Both the position numbers and the translations under genes were made by a program. From contig OX637290.1 of NCBI GenBank assembly GCA_951799445.1, forward strand, positions 870,501 through 934,500: a stretch of DNA of 64,000 bases. The letters are read 5' to 3'. Below the pieces are notes generated by a model. The model did no database searches, was not told where the DNA came from, and worked only from the letters and a program-made list of their open reading frames with translations. Within the stretch, counting starts at the first letter, position 1; every line of letters starts with the position of its first letter. Of this stretch, positions 11,571 to 25,350 are shown piece by piece. Source of the stretch: Pseudisothecium myosuroides. Taxonomy: Eukaryota > Streptophyta > Bryopsida > Hypnales > Lembophyllaceae.

Positions 11571-14500
11571 ATGGCTGCGGCGGCCATGGCAAGCTTGAGC
11601 GTGCCACAAGCCTGCTTGCGTGCCATGGCCGTGGCGGGCGAGCTTCCGACTGCATTGCCTCCAGCGTTCCTGGCGTTTCTCCAGCACAATGGCCTCGATG
11701 CCTCCATCTATGCTGCCGCTGCCAAGCTGCCGCGTTACGTCAGGTGCACTGCTTTTCCGTTGTCAATCTCACTGCGCACCCTCTGAATTTCATGAATTCG
11801 CAATCACCACCATATTTCATCATGGTGGTCATAGCATGCCGGTTGATGGGAGAATATGGTTATATTCCGAGCGCATAGTATTTCTTCGTTCCCGGCTGGT
11901 ATCCTTTCTTGAAGTGTAACCCTAGTTGCTATTCTTTCCTGTTGTGCGCAGAGTGAAACCACAAGCGTGTTCCGAAATTGCAGCCATCGAAGAAGAGCTG
12001 GGACTGAAACTTTCCCCGTTGGCATGGCTTCCGAATTTCTTCAGCTTACCACCTGAGGCTCAGATTGCGAGCACACAGGCCTATCAGCAGGGAAAGGTGC
12101 TCCTCTCAGTTTGCTTTTGAATTACGAACCCTCCATCCCTGTGCACGTCTGCAGTGACTGTTGTTTGTCCGTTATTGATGCCGTTTTGCCTACTGTTTTC
12201 GGCACGCTGACAGTCGAATTTTTGGTTCCTGGGGAATCAGTTGTATGGGATGGATGCCGCGTCCGGTGCTGCGGTCGCAGCTTTGGAGATTCAATCCGGG
12301 GATCACGTGCTTGATCTCTGTGCTGCGCCCGGTGGGTGACGGTCCTGTACATTTTCCTCCAGGCCGTGCAGCAATGCCGATGAACTATGATTTTGAAATT
12401 TGAAAGATGTTCTCTGCTTTGCTTTAGTCGACGCCTCAGAGAATTCTGATCATGTGTGCGGGACGCTGTCGATTGACTCTATACATGGATGTCGCAGGCG
12501 CCAAGTTGTGCATGATGGCCGAGTGTCTGGGAGATTCTGGGTCATTAACTGCGGTCGACGTTGCTCGACCTCGTCTGGCTGCCTGTCGCACTATGGTGCA
12601 AAAGTATGGTCTTGGAAGACGAGCTCGCCTTTACTTGGGAGATGGAACAACCTTTTCCTTTCTGCCATTGACTGGTGTGAACAAGTCATGTTCGACCCAT
12701 GTTGGCGGTGATCACTGCCATGCAGACGACGAATCCGAAGGTGACGATGCTCCTGGTCACAGCGAAGGCTCTAATGCGGGTACGTAACGCTTGCGAACTG
12801 AGCCAAAATTTATTTCCCCCAAATGATATTTTTGTCAGACATCCAATTACAGTATGTATAGTGGACAGTGAGTGGAGAATTGGAATTTCGAGTCAATGGA
12901 ACTGTCATCACATTGGATGCACTGCCAATTTGCTGCCCTTCGTTCAGGCGACATCCGGAAGAGCGCGAGGGTGGAGGCAACAACGTTGTATGGAGAGTGG
13001 AGATCAGGAAGAACGCGAAAAGAAAAGCGTGCAGCAAAGAGAGCCAAGTATCTCGGCATACCTCACCAAGTTGGGGAGGACCATGCACCGGAGCTTTCCT
13101 TCTATGGTGTTGATTCTGGCGTAGTGGGCATGAGTGTGGCAGATGTGGCTCAAACTTGCAGGAACTCCCAGAACACGTCCTCTTGTGGTTATAACAAGGT
13201 ACTTCCGCTCAAATTGGTAGTCGCTAACTGGGTTACAGCGTCTGTTACAGTTAGCATATTGATTTCAATTCCTAACTCTTCCTTGCACAAGAGTAGGTGT
13301 TAGTGGATGCAGAGTGCACCCACGACGGTTCATTGAAACACATTACCAAGTACGAACAATGGGGTTGGGAAACATTCGAGAGACGTTTTCTGAACGAAGA
13401 ACGTATTGGTTCTATCACCTCTCTTCAGGTAAACACAAAGAGCGTGGCAGCTTCTCAGTCATGAGATTTCTATACTAGAGAACTGGCCTTGCTCTTGGTA
13501 ATTATTTTTGAAATGTCGAGGATTTTAAAACCCGTCTGTGCAATTCGTTAACCAAGAACCTTAATACGCATCGGTCGTGTGGGATGTGCAGCTGCGTCTC
13601 TTGAGCAATGGATTCAGATTACTGAAACCTGGAGGCACACTAGTGTACAGCACTTGCAGGTGCGTTGTCGAAGTCTAGCGCTCCTTGTTTGTTGTGGACT
13701 CCTTTTGTTTGTCCTCGTAACGTTATCTTAGATGCTCTCAAGATTGCATAATGATATTTAGTGTAAATCACACTAATTGATTTATATATGCTGTAAGAGC
13801 ATCCTCAGTCTAACCGGTATATTGGCTCTCCAAATGGATTTCTAACTTCTGGCTTGTACATAATTAGAACTTGAAATTACTATTGTTAAAATACATTCAA
13901 AAGTACTTTTAATAGACATAATAAAATTCTAATTTAGACATTGGACAACTACTTCAAAAGCAAGCTAAAAGTCAGAAATTAGGCAATTCATGCTTACCAA
14001 AGCAAAATTTGACCAAGTGCACGGCATATTTGTAGTGTGCATGGCCAAATTTTGCTTTGGTAAGCGTGATTGCCAAAGCCTCTATAATTTTTTACTTTTA
14101 GTTTGCTTTTGAAGTAATTGTCCAATATCTAAATTTGAATTCTCTTATGACTATTCAAAGCACATTTGGATGTGCTTCCGACTATAATAATTTCAAGTTC
14201 TAGTTATATACAAGTCAAAAGTTAGAAATACATTTAGAGGACCGATATACTAGTTGGACTAAGGATGCTCTAAGTTTTTACTCTTGATGAATATTTTTAC
14301 CAAGTACATTTACCAAGATCTTCCTCTTTGATTAGTATAGATATTTGTGCTCTTGGTAAAAATCTTCATCCAAAGTAAAAACTTGTAGCATTTCCAAATC
14401 AATTAATGTGGTTACACTAAATATCATCATTATTAGTGTAGTGATAGTCGTGGGGACAAGGCATGTTTCTGGATGCTTTATTTTGTTCCTGGATCGAGAA

Positions 14501-15020
14501 GTGATCGTGAATGTTCTGGAGCTGCAGCTTTACAAAGGACCAGAACGAAGGAGTGGTGGAGAGATTCCTGTCAACTCATGGTGATGCAGGTGCGTTTGAA
14601 TTTTTATATTCGTAATGATGTGGGAACACGTAACCTATTCATGGGAATGGTGGTGGCGATATGGTGTCAATTAATGATCGATGGCGTTGTGAATGTGGGG
14701 AGGATGTGTGGCCAGGGCGTGGTATTATGGTTTTAGGGTTTAGAGGGGAAAAGTGGGGCATCACTGAGCTGGGACTGGCGAATGCAGTCAGATGAGTACC
14801 ATAGGAGAGCAAACCAGAACTGACTGATGACATTGTGATGCTTTGTGGGTCAGAATTGCAAGAGGTGGAGAGCGCCAAGCAGTGGCCATGTAGGCCAGGG
14901 GGGTTGCCTCACACGTTACGTTTCGATCCTGTGGCATCCAACACAAGCGGGCTGTTCATGGCGAAACTGAGGAAATTGGGGTTGGATCCGCCCAGCAAGC
15001 CAGAGAATGGAGGAAAGTAA
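11571..15020 (+). CDS. NOL1/NOP2/Sun-family RNA cytosine-5 methyltransferase
   Basis: Nine exons with GT-AG introns: 11571-11743, 11952-12096, 12241-12331, 12498-12779, 12948-13198, 13297-13428, 13592-13659, 14528-14589, 14818-15020. They sum to 1407 nt, 468 aa. The protein should transfer a methyl group from SAM to carbon 5 of cytosine in RNA. The SAM-binding motif I is DLCAAPG (131-137), preceded by YGMDAASGAAV. Motif IV is DAEC with Cys321 in place of the usual DAPC; motif VI is YSTC with Cys380 followed by LTKDQNE. Both reactive Cys residues are therefore kept. The C-terminus (LRFDPVASNTSGLFMAKLRK) fits the family. A Lys/Arg- and Asp-rich stretch at about 200-314 is a lineage-variable insertion. 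The DAECTHDGS variant recalls a plant NSUN subgroup rather than canonical NOP2 or TRM4. There is no PUA domain that I can see. Intron 7 is swollen by nested MITEs. The start is the first in-frame ATG. Confidence 0.9.
13750..14432. mobile_element. Outer foldback MITE in NSUN intron 7
   Basis: The left arm (about 13750-13796 continuing at 14271-14305) and the right arm (about 14350-14432) are inverted copies. For instance aatgatatttagtgtaaat at the left end answers ttacactaaatatcatcatt at the right end, and gtttttactcttgatgaat answers cttcatccaaagtaaaaac. Alignment of the arms works only if the inner element at 13797-14270 is removed, so this is the older insertion. Its exact ends and target duplication are not clear. 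Confidence 0.75.
13797..14270. mobile_element. Inner PIF/Harbinger-like foldback MITE with TAA target duplication
   Basis: The ends are gagcatcctcagtctaac and its inverse gttggactaaggatgctc. Most of the 474 bp folds back on itself, including an inner arm pair near 14000-14060 (gcttaccaaagcaaaattt / aaattttgctttggtaagc). It is flanked by TAA on both sides (13794-13796 and 14271-14273). A 3-bp TAA/TTA duplication and GAGCATC-type ends are typical of PIF/Harbinger MITEs. It has no coding capacity. Confidence 0.85.
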
Positions 15021-16492
15021 GGAGCTAGGGCGCCTTGCAACTTTGCTTCGCTCGGGCTGGACGAGTGCAACATACTTCTTGGCAGGTCTGCTCGTGATAT
15101 GTGATTCTGAGGTCTAAAGCAAGAGCACCGATTTCTGTGGCTTTCACAACCTCGATGACTGTGGCAGTGCAATTGAATGAATGGGCGAGTAAGTTGGGTC
15201 ATGTCCCCTATTTGAAAATGAATCTCAGATTGGAAGGGATCGCAAATAAACAGACTTGCGCATGATTTTTTGAGAACTTCAAAGTTCAGAATCCATAGGG
15301 CTGGATACGCAACAGTAGTCACCAATCATTGCCATTAACTTAGTCCAGTTCATGTCTCCAAGAGCATGCAAAAGCATGGAAGACTACACTATAACTATAA
15401 CCATTCTTGTCGTCCAGCTACACCCAAGGATCATGGCTTTTAATCCCTCGCAGTTATTGGGACCCCCACCTTGCGGTGCAGTTGTAATGTCGTGCTTCTT
15501 TCTGGGTTGATATGTTGAAGGACGCTGACAACTGGTCGCAGGCATCAGAGTGGACTCCCTTTCCTTTCCTTCACTCGAAGTCTCTCGGAGGATCGGAATC
15601 GCTGCCGGTGCCATCGCGTTACTCCATGTCATGTGTAGAGATTGAAATTTAGTTCCTCGACCGATTTTCTAGTGCTTGAATTCGCATGATTCATGACTTG
15701 TGGGAGTTTCGACGTCCTTGGTTAATGATTATCGTGAAATCGCTTCAGGGATTTTATTTGTGGTAATTTCTTGCATTATGGAAAAATTATTGGAATTTTT
15801 GTGAAACATGTCCCAATCTTGAATGGATGAATTCGCTACTAGTCACCCAATATATCATTTTGAATTGTCGGAATCAGTTTTGATACAATATTGTTTATAA
15901 AATCAGAAAATAACTAATGAGTTGAACTTCAGTCGATGATGTGGATACACCTTTAATGATGTCGCCCTTATTTTCAGCTTAATATATGTTCAATTCATTG
16001 TGTGTGTGTAATTATACTGTCTTCCGTAGAGACATCTAAGTGGTTTCCCAGGTCCTCGAGAGCTAGGTCTTTTGCTCCGTCAAGCTGCTCCTGCCTTTGT
16101 TAAACAAATACAAACAAGGGCCCAACTTCCTTTCTCCTGTCGTTAGGGATACATTGCACTTGCTTGCGCCTGATGAGCTCATGCAAATTTTGCACAGATA
16201 AAGAAACATTCAGTAAATGCATCATGTTTTCATGGTCTAGAAGTGTAGCCTTACACTGCAGTTATTGTGGCTGAAGAGAAGGATACATTGTTAACCTCGC
16301 CATACAATTCATAGATATACTGGTCTCATCACTCATGAAAAGATCGTCAGGACTCGAGCTAAGAAAATAATTCTGATGCAAATGTGAACTAATTCCCGTG
16401 CGTCATGCCAACCATGTGTCTTGACTGAGGTACTGTGATACAATACTTTTCAACTATTTTCATAGGTAAAGATAGCTTTAAATTAGAATAAT
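15021..16492. other. Convergent intergenic region
   Basis: This lies between the 3' ends of the NSUN gene (+) and the P5B ATPase (-). It should hold both 3' UTRs and polyadenylation signals. I see no coding region, tRNA or repeat of note in it. Confidence 0.5.
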
Positions 16493-19400
16493 TTATAACG
16501 AGAACATTGGACGTTGTGAGGGGAACCTGTTGGCGAATGCTTTGGCAACTGGTCCCTCTGCAATTACCTGCGCACAACAAATAGTTGGACAAACATATGG
16601 AATAGGGGATCCAAGATGACAGAAGGTAGACAAGCTTCCTTGAGATTGTAAACCTCTAGTGATTCTTGTATCCACGTTACTCATATGAATGCTTCAGGAG
16701 ATGTTAAATGCCTGTTTATTCAGTACCTTCTGCCACAGGATGATAGTGATCAAGTTCGTCATAATTAACCACCACAACTGGAACCGAAACTTAAAAGGCA
16801 TAGCAGGTGAAGGACTGCCTCCATGTATCTGGAAATCACGCACACTTAGTTCAACTTAGTAAGCATTTAGAGTGGTTGATTTTGGCACAAAAATGTACTC
16901 AATCATCATCTAAGCAACCAAAATCTGATGAAAGGCTTCCTTAAGCATCTAGACAGTCCAGAATTTTCACCTGGTATGCAACCCAAACAGGAGAGGTACT
17001 ATTCGTTTTGTTGAATTGCTCGCTTGCAACATGCCAAAGGCTGGTAAACCCACTGTAGGGAAGAAGCAAAAGAGCAGACATAAACACTAGAAGTCCTCCA
17101 TAACATACCTGCGATGTCCATCAAACATGTTATGGCACTGCAATGCATGGGACAAGAAATTACAGACTATTAACGCAATAATTTGTGGTTTAAAATTCCA
17201 ACAAAAATTTGAGTTTCACCACAGCACAAGAACCAACGTTTTGACTCACCATCAGAAACCAGTTCTTGAAAACATTCTTGCGAAATACGGATCCAAAGGT
17301 AAACACAAAGGCCGATGTGATGAATTGGAAATACGTTACAAAGAATATAACAGTCGACTCCCAGTTATCACCTAGAGTCCACCAACTTGCACCACGCGAA
17401 TAGCTGCGCACCACAGTTTTGTTGAAAATTCTACTGCGAAATGGCTGGAGCTAAAGAACAGAAAGACAGCTTGCATTATTCTAGCGGATTTCTAAGCAAG
17501 GTGTCCCAGCGACATCCAACACGGTTCTCAAAAGATTGCGAATTCAAAGTAGCGAGGGAATTTTATAATGACTGCAATGGTTGACCTTGAGACACTTACA
17601 CTGCAGGCCAGCTGACGTAGTCAGCATGGCTGGCCATAAAACCTAGGGCGCCGACCAGATACAAGACGTTGATCACCCATACTCCAAAAACTGATGTTAC
17701 ATTTAAAGGGCCAAGAAGACTCGATGTTGGGCGATCCTGCCAGAAAACCAATGACGATTACCTCGAAAAAAATGTAAAAGTTCGCGACAACGTCAGTGAA
17801 ATGTAGATAGATTACACCAAAACAGGAGAAGCACAAGACTTCAAGTAATACCTTCGCAAGCTTGTTCTCAGGATAGCTTAGAGTCATGGCATAACCCAAG
17901 CTCAAGACAGCCACTCCATCAATGAAAATGTAATCCATCTGACATAATATGATACCATACCTGGATAAACCCCGCAAAGTGCATGAAGAAAATTGCCAGG
18001 AAAGAAACCACTTGTAATTCTCAATCAGTACAAATAGAAACGAGAAGAAGAGGATATCATGTCGAGGAATCTCACCAGTAAGCACAAAGTTTGAGAATTG
18101 AAAACATAAGACCATACGTAATCAAAAACTTGTAGCAAGCAAAGGATGTGTGCAATGCTCCACGTCCTTCCCTTAACAATTCCACTACTGAGACAACCTG
18201 TTACAGGGCCAAGAAAGGTACAATTCCGCCATCATGAACATGCGTCAAGATTCTAATATTGACTCAGCTATTGAACTGCGATGGACTCCGCTCAAAATAA
18301 TGAGTCAGACTGGAGAAGAGCCGGATAAATTATTTCTTGAAACGGAGCTAAAACGGCGGGGATGATGTCATGAAATTGCAATCAATTCAGTTCAAACAGA
18401 GAGTGCATGCATTGCATACATTGGTTATATTCTCATCACCCAATACTCAAAACGAAATTGATATTGTGGTCAAAGACGAGAAAACGGAAAAAATATAAGA
18501 CCTCAAAGACTCAGCAGAGGTTTAAAAATGGATTGACTTCCTTACTGATTTATCTTTGGATGTAAATGGGGAAACCACTGATGCCTCCGCTTCACTCAAC
18601 GCTATTCCTGCATGAGCAATCCGGAGAGCGCCACAATCGTTGCCTCCATCCCCACACATGCCCACTATCAACCCAGAATCTCGATGCATATTCGCCACTA
18701 GCACCTGGGAAGATCCACAACCCGATCTCAAACCTATGCTCGATGAAACACGACATTCGTATTGGATACATGCAGGATGTATAACCATTGCTGTTTGGTT
18801 ATACAGTTTAAGTGTAAAAGTTCAAAAGACGAAATTGTGACCACATCGTGCATAATTATTTGAGTGGCGATATATTTCAATTTGTCACCATAGACATCAT
18901 TTTAAAGTAGACAACGATCTCATCCGCTAAAGTACATAGCACCAAAAATGAAAACTGATTCATTATTGTAAATATCAATCACAATATTGCCTGCAGCTGT
19001 TTTGAGAATAATGCCCAGTGAAATCCACAGTACCTTATCAGCAGGAGTAAAACGGGCATAAATTCGTGTATAATACAGTAATCTATCCATGGCTTCGGAT
19101 TTTCTCAAGACAGTAAACGCTCGCCCTGTTACTGCCAATTCTTGCGAACCTGCTTCGAGACCCTTGGTATGGTCTCTAAGTAATTCCTCCGTACTCAGAG
19201 ATCGGGTGCTTCCCTCTTGCTCCACATTCATGGGCCTCCAGCGCAAACTGTAAAGAACTTCAAATATGTAAAACGAGAATTCAAAGAACGTTTGAAAGTC
19301 CAGTAATCATACCTGGATCTGATTCACCCACATGATGAAGTATTAAAAACAATAGCAAAAGAGCAAAAGAGTTGTGATTGAACCCTACCTGCCATCCGTG

Positions 19401-22400
19401 TCGATATCCCCCAGTAAAACATGCACATCTGGGGCAATCATCATAGACTGCTTGGCAATATAGTGGCCACACTGGGCATTATCTCCCGTCACCATGACCG
19501 GGCGAACCTGCATTGCACTAGCCTATATCACTGACAAAGAAAAATCTACGGTCTCGTAGCAGAAACTCTCAAATCATTATGAATGTAATTAAACCAAAGA
19601 GCGGCTTCCATGAATACTCACAGCTGGACACTATCTCCCCAAGTATCACATGCTACTCACACTCAATACATGGTATGTTGGTATCTTTTTCGTAGGGATT
19701 TACCTCTCCCGCTTTTAGAGCTTCGATAGCGCTTCGGCTGTCAAGCTTCAGTTCATTTCGGAACAAAATGAGTGCCACAAACTCCAAATCTCTCTCCAAA
19801 TCGTCGCGCGATGTTTGCTCTACGCTCTCCAGGTTATAATCAGAACCCAAGTTTCTACAAAACAAAGAGCAGATCAATTTAAAGCTCGTCATCTACCAAT
19901 TTGGGGATGTGGTCTATAACCTACTCCTAGGAACGGCTTGTGACACTCGACTTCTAATTGGAATATATAACGGAAGAAGACAAAGCGATCTACGTTGAAC
20001 GGAATCTAAAAAAAAGCAGCTTATAGTACCTGTAGCCAAGACCAAGTACGTAACAGCCGTCAAGGGCGTGCTGGCGAGCAGTGTGCATGTAGTTCTTAGG
20101 GAGACTACTCAAAGTGCTCAACTCTCTTATTTTCTCGAAGGATCCCTGATCCAGTAGCTTCATTTTTAGTATACAATGAAGGCCTTGGAGGGCGACAACT
20201 AACACTATAACAAGAAACTGAATTGAAGCAACGAAGTTCTATGTGAAATGTGCCTTCAGCAGGAGGGATCAGAAAATCATCATTGACATGACCCATTTCT
20301 CTTTCGGAGTATCCTGAGTGATGACAAGGTGGATAAATAATGCGGCAATGAAGATGGTATTTGAAAGCCGAATCTGATCAATTAGCAACGTCACAAATGC
20401 AACAGGAAGATCATTTTGGGACAGAAAATTAAGGCCAACAGGAAGATCTCTCTGGGACGAAGGGAGTAACAGAGAAGATCATTTAATATTTTCCAACAAC
20501 TTACCTTGCAGTATACATGCAATTGACCCTCTTGATCTTGCACAATAACACTCATGGTAGTTCGTGCATGGTCAAACTCATTGCGTTTCACTATTCTGAG
20601 TTCTTTCCCAGAAGGGCAGCTAACACATGGCGCCTCATTGGCATTCTCCTTAAGTTCCCAACCCACAGAAGAAAACATCCTCACCTACAATGCAAAACCT
20701 AAGCATCAATTCCGTTCCGCATCTCAACAGACTATGCATGATCAAGCTGATCTGTAGAGAGAAGCGCAATACACAGCGAAGAATTTTCATGCTAAAGAAA
20801 CGTATAGCATTCTGGAGAAGACATGACCAAAATGAAAATTCAGCCTGCTTTGAAAGATTCTGAAGACTTACCTCCACTTGATTTCCAACAAATTGATTAC
20901 CAAATTTGGTCACAGCATGGCAGGTTGCTAACCCATGTAGCGTAGAAGGATCCATACCATCTCCATTGGCTGGCAAGTTCAAGGGCCCAAAAGTAGGTCC
21001 ATCACTACTTGACCTGACAACACTCCGAGCGCCAACAAAATCTAGACCGTCATGGGTAAGGGTTCCAGTCTTGTCGAAACAGAATACTCGTATCTTCCCA
21101 GCAATTGCAATTCGCTTCGGGTTCAAACAATAGATGCCACGGGCCTGAAAAGAACAATTCAATTCATCTTGAGATTATTCCCAGTTATCCAGTGACCTTG
21201 CAGGATATGAGCAATTGATGAAGGGCAAATTAAAACATACTCTACAGTACACGCACATAACATTTCTCCCGATAATTTACCAAAATTTACCTTTAGGCGC
21301 TCCACGGCATGCAGTTGGCCAACTTCAAGAGCCACTGGGAGAAGAGGAGACAGGATTTGGCTAAGAATAGCCATGCAATAAATCCACTTGGTCACCCAAT
21401 AGCTTTGCGCCCCAGTGCGATTCTGCAAGAGCACTACACTCAGTCCCAGATAAAAACTAAGCTGCAGCAATTTCATTCTTTTGGAACTCCGAAAATTATG
21501 CATCATTTGTATCATTATGTTTGGTCAATTCCGGTAGACACCCAAGTATAGAAAACTGCTCTTATGTAATAGAAGTTCAAGAATCTCTGGTCAACGGGGC
21601 TTCCATGTTCGGGACGTGAAACAGTCCGGGTAACAATTATAGCCATTATCTCGTTGAAGTTACAAAGTTCAAACTTCACAAACTGCATATACGCACCTGA
21701 AATACGTAGGAAATGATGAAGCAAAAAATTCCATAAACTAAGAGCAGCAAGACGACAATCGGCAGCTCCTCATCGTACTTAAATAGCATCTTTTCTGGAT
21801 ACAAGATGCTAGCCAGTAACTCTCCTTTTGAAGTAGCCATACCTGACGAGGGCAGTAAAATCACAGAATGTACTCAATAAATGATGTATCATCTCGACTT
21901 TGTTACTGTCAAATTACAACACCATTTGCAAGGTGACAATAGGCTCGTGGAGTCTAACGCTTGCCACTCGTAAAGCTCATGTAATAAAAAAAAATGACAA
22001 TCATGCATTCAGGCTCAGTCTTGTTAGTTCATGCTTGTCGCAGATAGAATTGCGAACTCGCGGTTGTCATGACTCTGATTTCTTGTACTTGAACACTGTT
22101 GAGGCCCTTTCCGGGGCCCTTTCAGAATTGGCCAGGGGGAACCAATAGGACGCGCTACCTCGAACAGGTACTACGACGCTTGCGAAATAATAATTTACGA
22201 AAAATAGTAGAAGATCTCTCTTAAGACTCAAAGTAAAACGTCAGCTGCAAGTAACTTGAAAGTGATTTACCTGTGGATGTCACTATTGCAAGAACATTGT
22301 CTTGGTTTTGACTACCCGCCTGAAGTACAGTGGTCCCCGCGAAGAGCGTGTGACGAGCCCCGCGGCCATCAGGTTTGTAATGCTCTGTGTTGTTAGAAGC

Positions 22401-25350
22401 CATATATTTTTGTACAGGTGTAGCTTCTCCGGTTAGAGCACTTTCATTGCATACACAAAAACCTGGAAAAGGATCTCAAGGATAAAAATGTCAAGACACC
22501 CAACTATTTGAACAGTGTGGGTGGGTTCTATATATGAGATGGTTGATAGAGTATTAAAACATTCTATCCATCTAAGGATAAGAGAGTTGCTCGAGTTGAT
22601 ACAAGTTGTCTTGAAATTAAATGATAGCACAGCCTCAAATGTGCAAGACAACGTTCAGAACACAACGTTCTCAACAATAGAAAATGGAATACCAGCAAGT
22701 TATTAAGTTATCCAATATAAAACTGTTAATCGCAAAATGGGAATTCTTTCGGCCATGCAAGAGAATACTCAAACCTTTTATAATCAGGAGGTCGCAAGGT
22801 AACAGCCAATCACTTCTAATTCTGACCAGGTCTCCTGGGACAAGTTTGCTTGAAGAAAGAATCACCCATTCTCCGTCACGAAATACAGATGTTTCCGTGA
22901 TATACTCTGTTACCTACACCAGTGAAAAGATACATGTTATGTATGTGATAAGCTGAGGACAGGAATTATACTCTATTTCTTCCAAACAAAGAGATTGAAT
23001 CAACGCCCCTCAAGAATTAAGTTGCATCAAGAGCCATTGCCAAAAAGGTTGACAGAGGAAATTATCAAGATCCATTCAAGACCTTTGAAATTGCAAGTTG
23101 GCTCATTCTTCGTGAATAAATGGTGATAGAGGCACTCAGCAGTACTATGCAGGTCATAAGTGATGCCACAAATAGGTAGCTGTTCCAGAACATAAGTATA
23201 TACATGACAAGCTGGTAGACATGAAAGAGTGAAAAGAGCTCGTCGACAGTCGTAAACATCAATGTCTCAGGCTTGAATGGTATTTCATTGAATCCAATCT
23301 TCTCCAGGCGAGTCTCTGCTTCTTGGGTGGTAAGTCCAGTTGGTGCCTGCATATTTGAACACAAGACGTAGTCAACAGCCTATGAACTTGGGGTGTAAAA
23401 CGGACTTCAATAGAAAGCAAAAGGAGCTAGTCAATAAAACAAACTCCGGTCTCAACAAAGCGCACTTACCAACATGTGCAACAGAATACAAAAAACATCC
23501 TGATGAGCAGTTTGAGGATGAGGTAATATAGTGTGGATGCAGTAATAATCAGTGAAAAAAATAGGAGGGATTTGAAAGCATGGGCATGGGAGACACCCTG
23601 TAGCACGAGTGGCAATTTCACATGTCTTGAATTGTCCAAATTGAATAAAGAAACGACGGAGAGTGGCCTTTGATTCACTCAATGCAATGCTTCAAGACAA
23701 GACAACACCTGGTAGAAGTCTGAATAGCGGGTTCCGACTTTCAGAGTTGCACGATGGAGTTCCCCGCCATCCACTAAGTAACGCTGACCTCTCAAGACAA
23801 AGTATCGTCGCCCAAGACTAGTTGTTGAAAGATCAATAGTTTCAAAGTAACCCCGATTATCGGCAGGTATTATCGTACTCTGCGGAATGACAAAAAAAAA
23901 TAATGTATTATCAAACAAGATGAATAAGGAATGATGGCTTTGCAGAGAGTTCAATGTAACCTATCAAAGCCTTAATTCATCTTGATGTATCATACCGAAT
24001 TCATGTGATGTATCTGAAAAGGGACAAGGCATACCTTGACTCGCTCTAAAACACGGACAAGGAAGAAAACATTGACAGAAAGAATTTCTCGTTGATCTGG
24101 TGTCCACACGTTCACCACAGTCGCCCGAGAAAGGTCACATGGCATGCGAAACCAGTTGTGAACCCTTCCTTTATTGAGAACCCAGCCTGTAAACCAGAAA
24201 GTAGACAGCCACCATACAAAGAAGAAAACCTGTAAAAATAACAGGCCAGTCCAGTAGTTGTTCACTCTAATCAGATGCATATCATAATATGCCTTTGAGC
24301 ATTCATTAAATGCAAATAGCAGAAAATTGCAACCCTATAGTTTACATTAAATCTACCCTCTAATTCTCGCTCTTAATGTAAGAATTCTTAGGAGGACAAA
24401 TCTCAACGATTAGCACGCATTTATTGCCTGATGTCCTGCTGTGTATACCCTACTTTCAAAGTTTCTTCTCGAGTCTCAAGTGAAGTACCACTCTAGTTGT
24501 ATTCCACAATTGGTGAACGGTCAACATGGTAGAGTAAAAGCACGACTGAATTCCAAAGGTACTAAAACAGAAACAGAAAAGGAAACTGTAAAACAAGCAA
24601 AGAGGATCAAACCTTGCCATTGAATTCGTAGGTGCCAAAGATGACGTTGTTGCCAAAGAAACAGAGGTTATCGATGCCACCGACTTCACACTTGTTGTAG
24701 GTGTCTACCAAAATCACTATAAAAAGTGCAATCCACTGAAATGATACAAGGCAGCATAGAAAATAGCAAAACTCTCCGAAGTATGTCCATGTATACCCAG
24801 TGATGAGAAGCTGCCTGTCCCCTTCCAACTGCACATGAACCTCTTCCGCTCTAGATATCGGCTCTTGGTTGCTACAGATAGTCACCCATATCGTCCAAGT
24901 CAGTAGCGACCCAGCAATTCGCCCTCGCATAAATCTCTGGATGACTCTCCTGTTTACTTGACCAAACCTTCTATCGCATGTGATCAAGAAAAAAAACACA
25001 TCAACTTCCTTCCTTCCTTCGCAATGCAAATGCCAAAATGAACCTCAGAAGCAATCATTGCACCTCCGTTCAGCACCGGAGAGAAATCACCGGAGAGAAA
25101 TCAGGGTTTACCTTGATACAATAGCATCTTCACATTCTCCGTTTGACAATTTTTCTTGGATGAGGATTGGTTTGATAGGGAACCGACGCGAACGACTCCG
25201 TTTCCACAGCATGAAAATGCCGCAGCTGGACATTACGACAACCCAGAAGGCGAAGACAACAATCGGCGCTGCATCTCGCATGCTGGTGATCTTGACGTGG
25301 CATGTTGCATCTTCCAAGCAAGGTGAAGGACCCTCGGGATAGCGCCCCAT
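16493..25350 (-). CDS. P5B-type (ATP13A2-like) P-type ATPase
   Basis: There are 23 exons. In transcription order: 25350-25112, 24970-24613, 24229-24035, 23879-23709, 23346-23083, 22913-22775, 22462-22271, 21842-21697, 21422-21291, 21144-20872, 20684-20505, 20145-20030, 19854-19704, 19507-19389, 19247-19034, 18704-18546, 18197-18076, 17960-17852, 17736-17602, 17450-17250, 17108-16971, 16828-16727, 16567-16493. The total is 3930 nt, 1309 aa. Phosphorylation motif DKTGTLT starts at Asp636, TGDN is at 859-862 and GDGGND at 981-986; NPKRI before the DKTG and LSEAEASV after the hinge mark a P5 ATPase. P5B pumps act in endosome, lysosome or vacuole membranes, and animal ATP13A2 exports polyamines. 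Two features are odd: the M4 motif is SPLLP (593-597) rather than PPALP, and the A-domain has TGEA (466-469) instead of TGES. The junction of exons 19 and 20 has an equally good alternative (17600 with a later acceptor). All other junctions keep phase. Confidence 0.92.
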
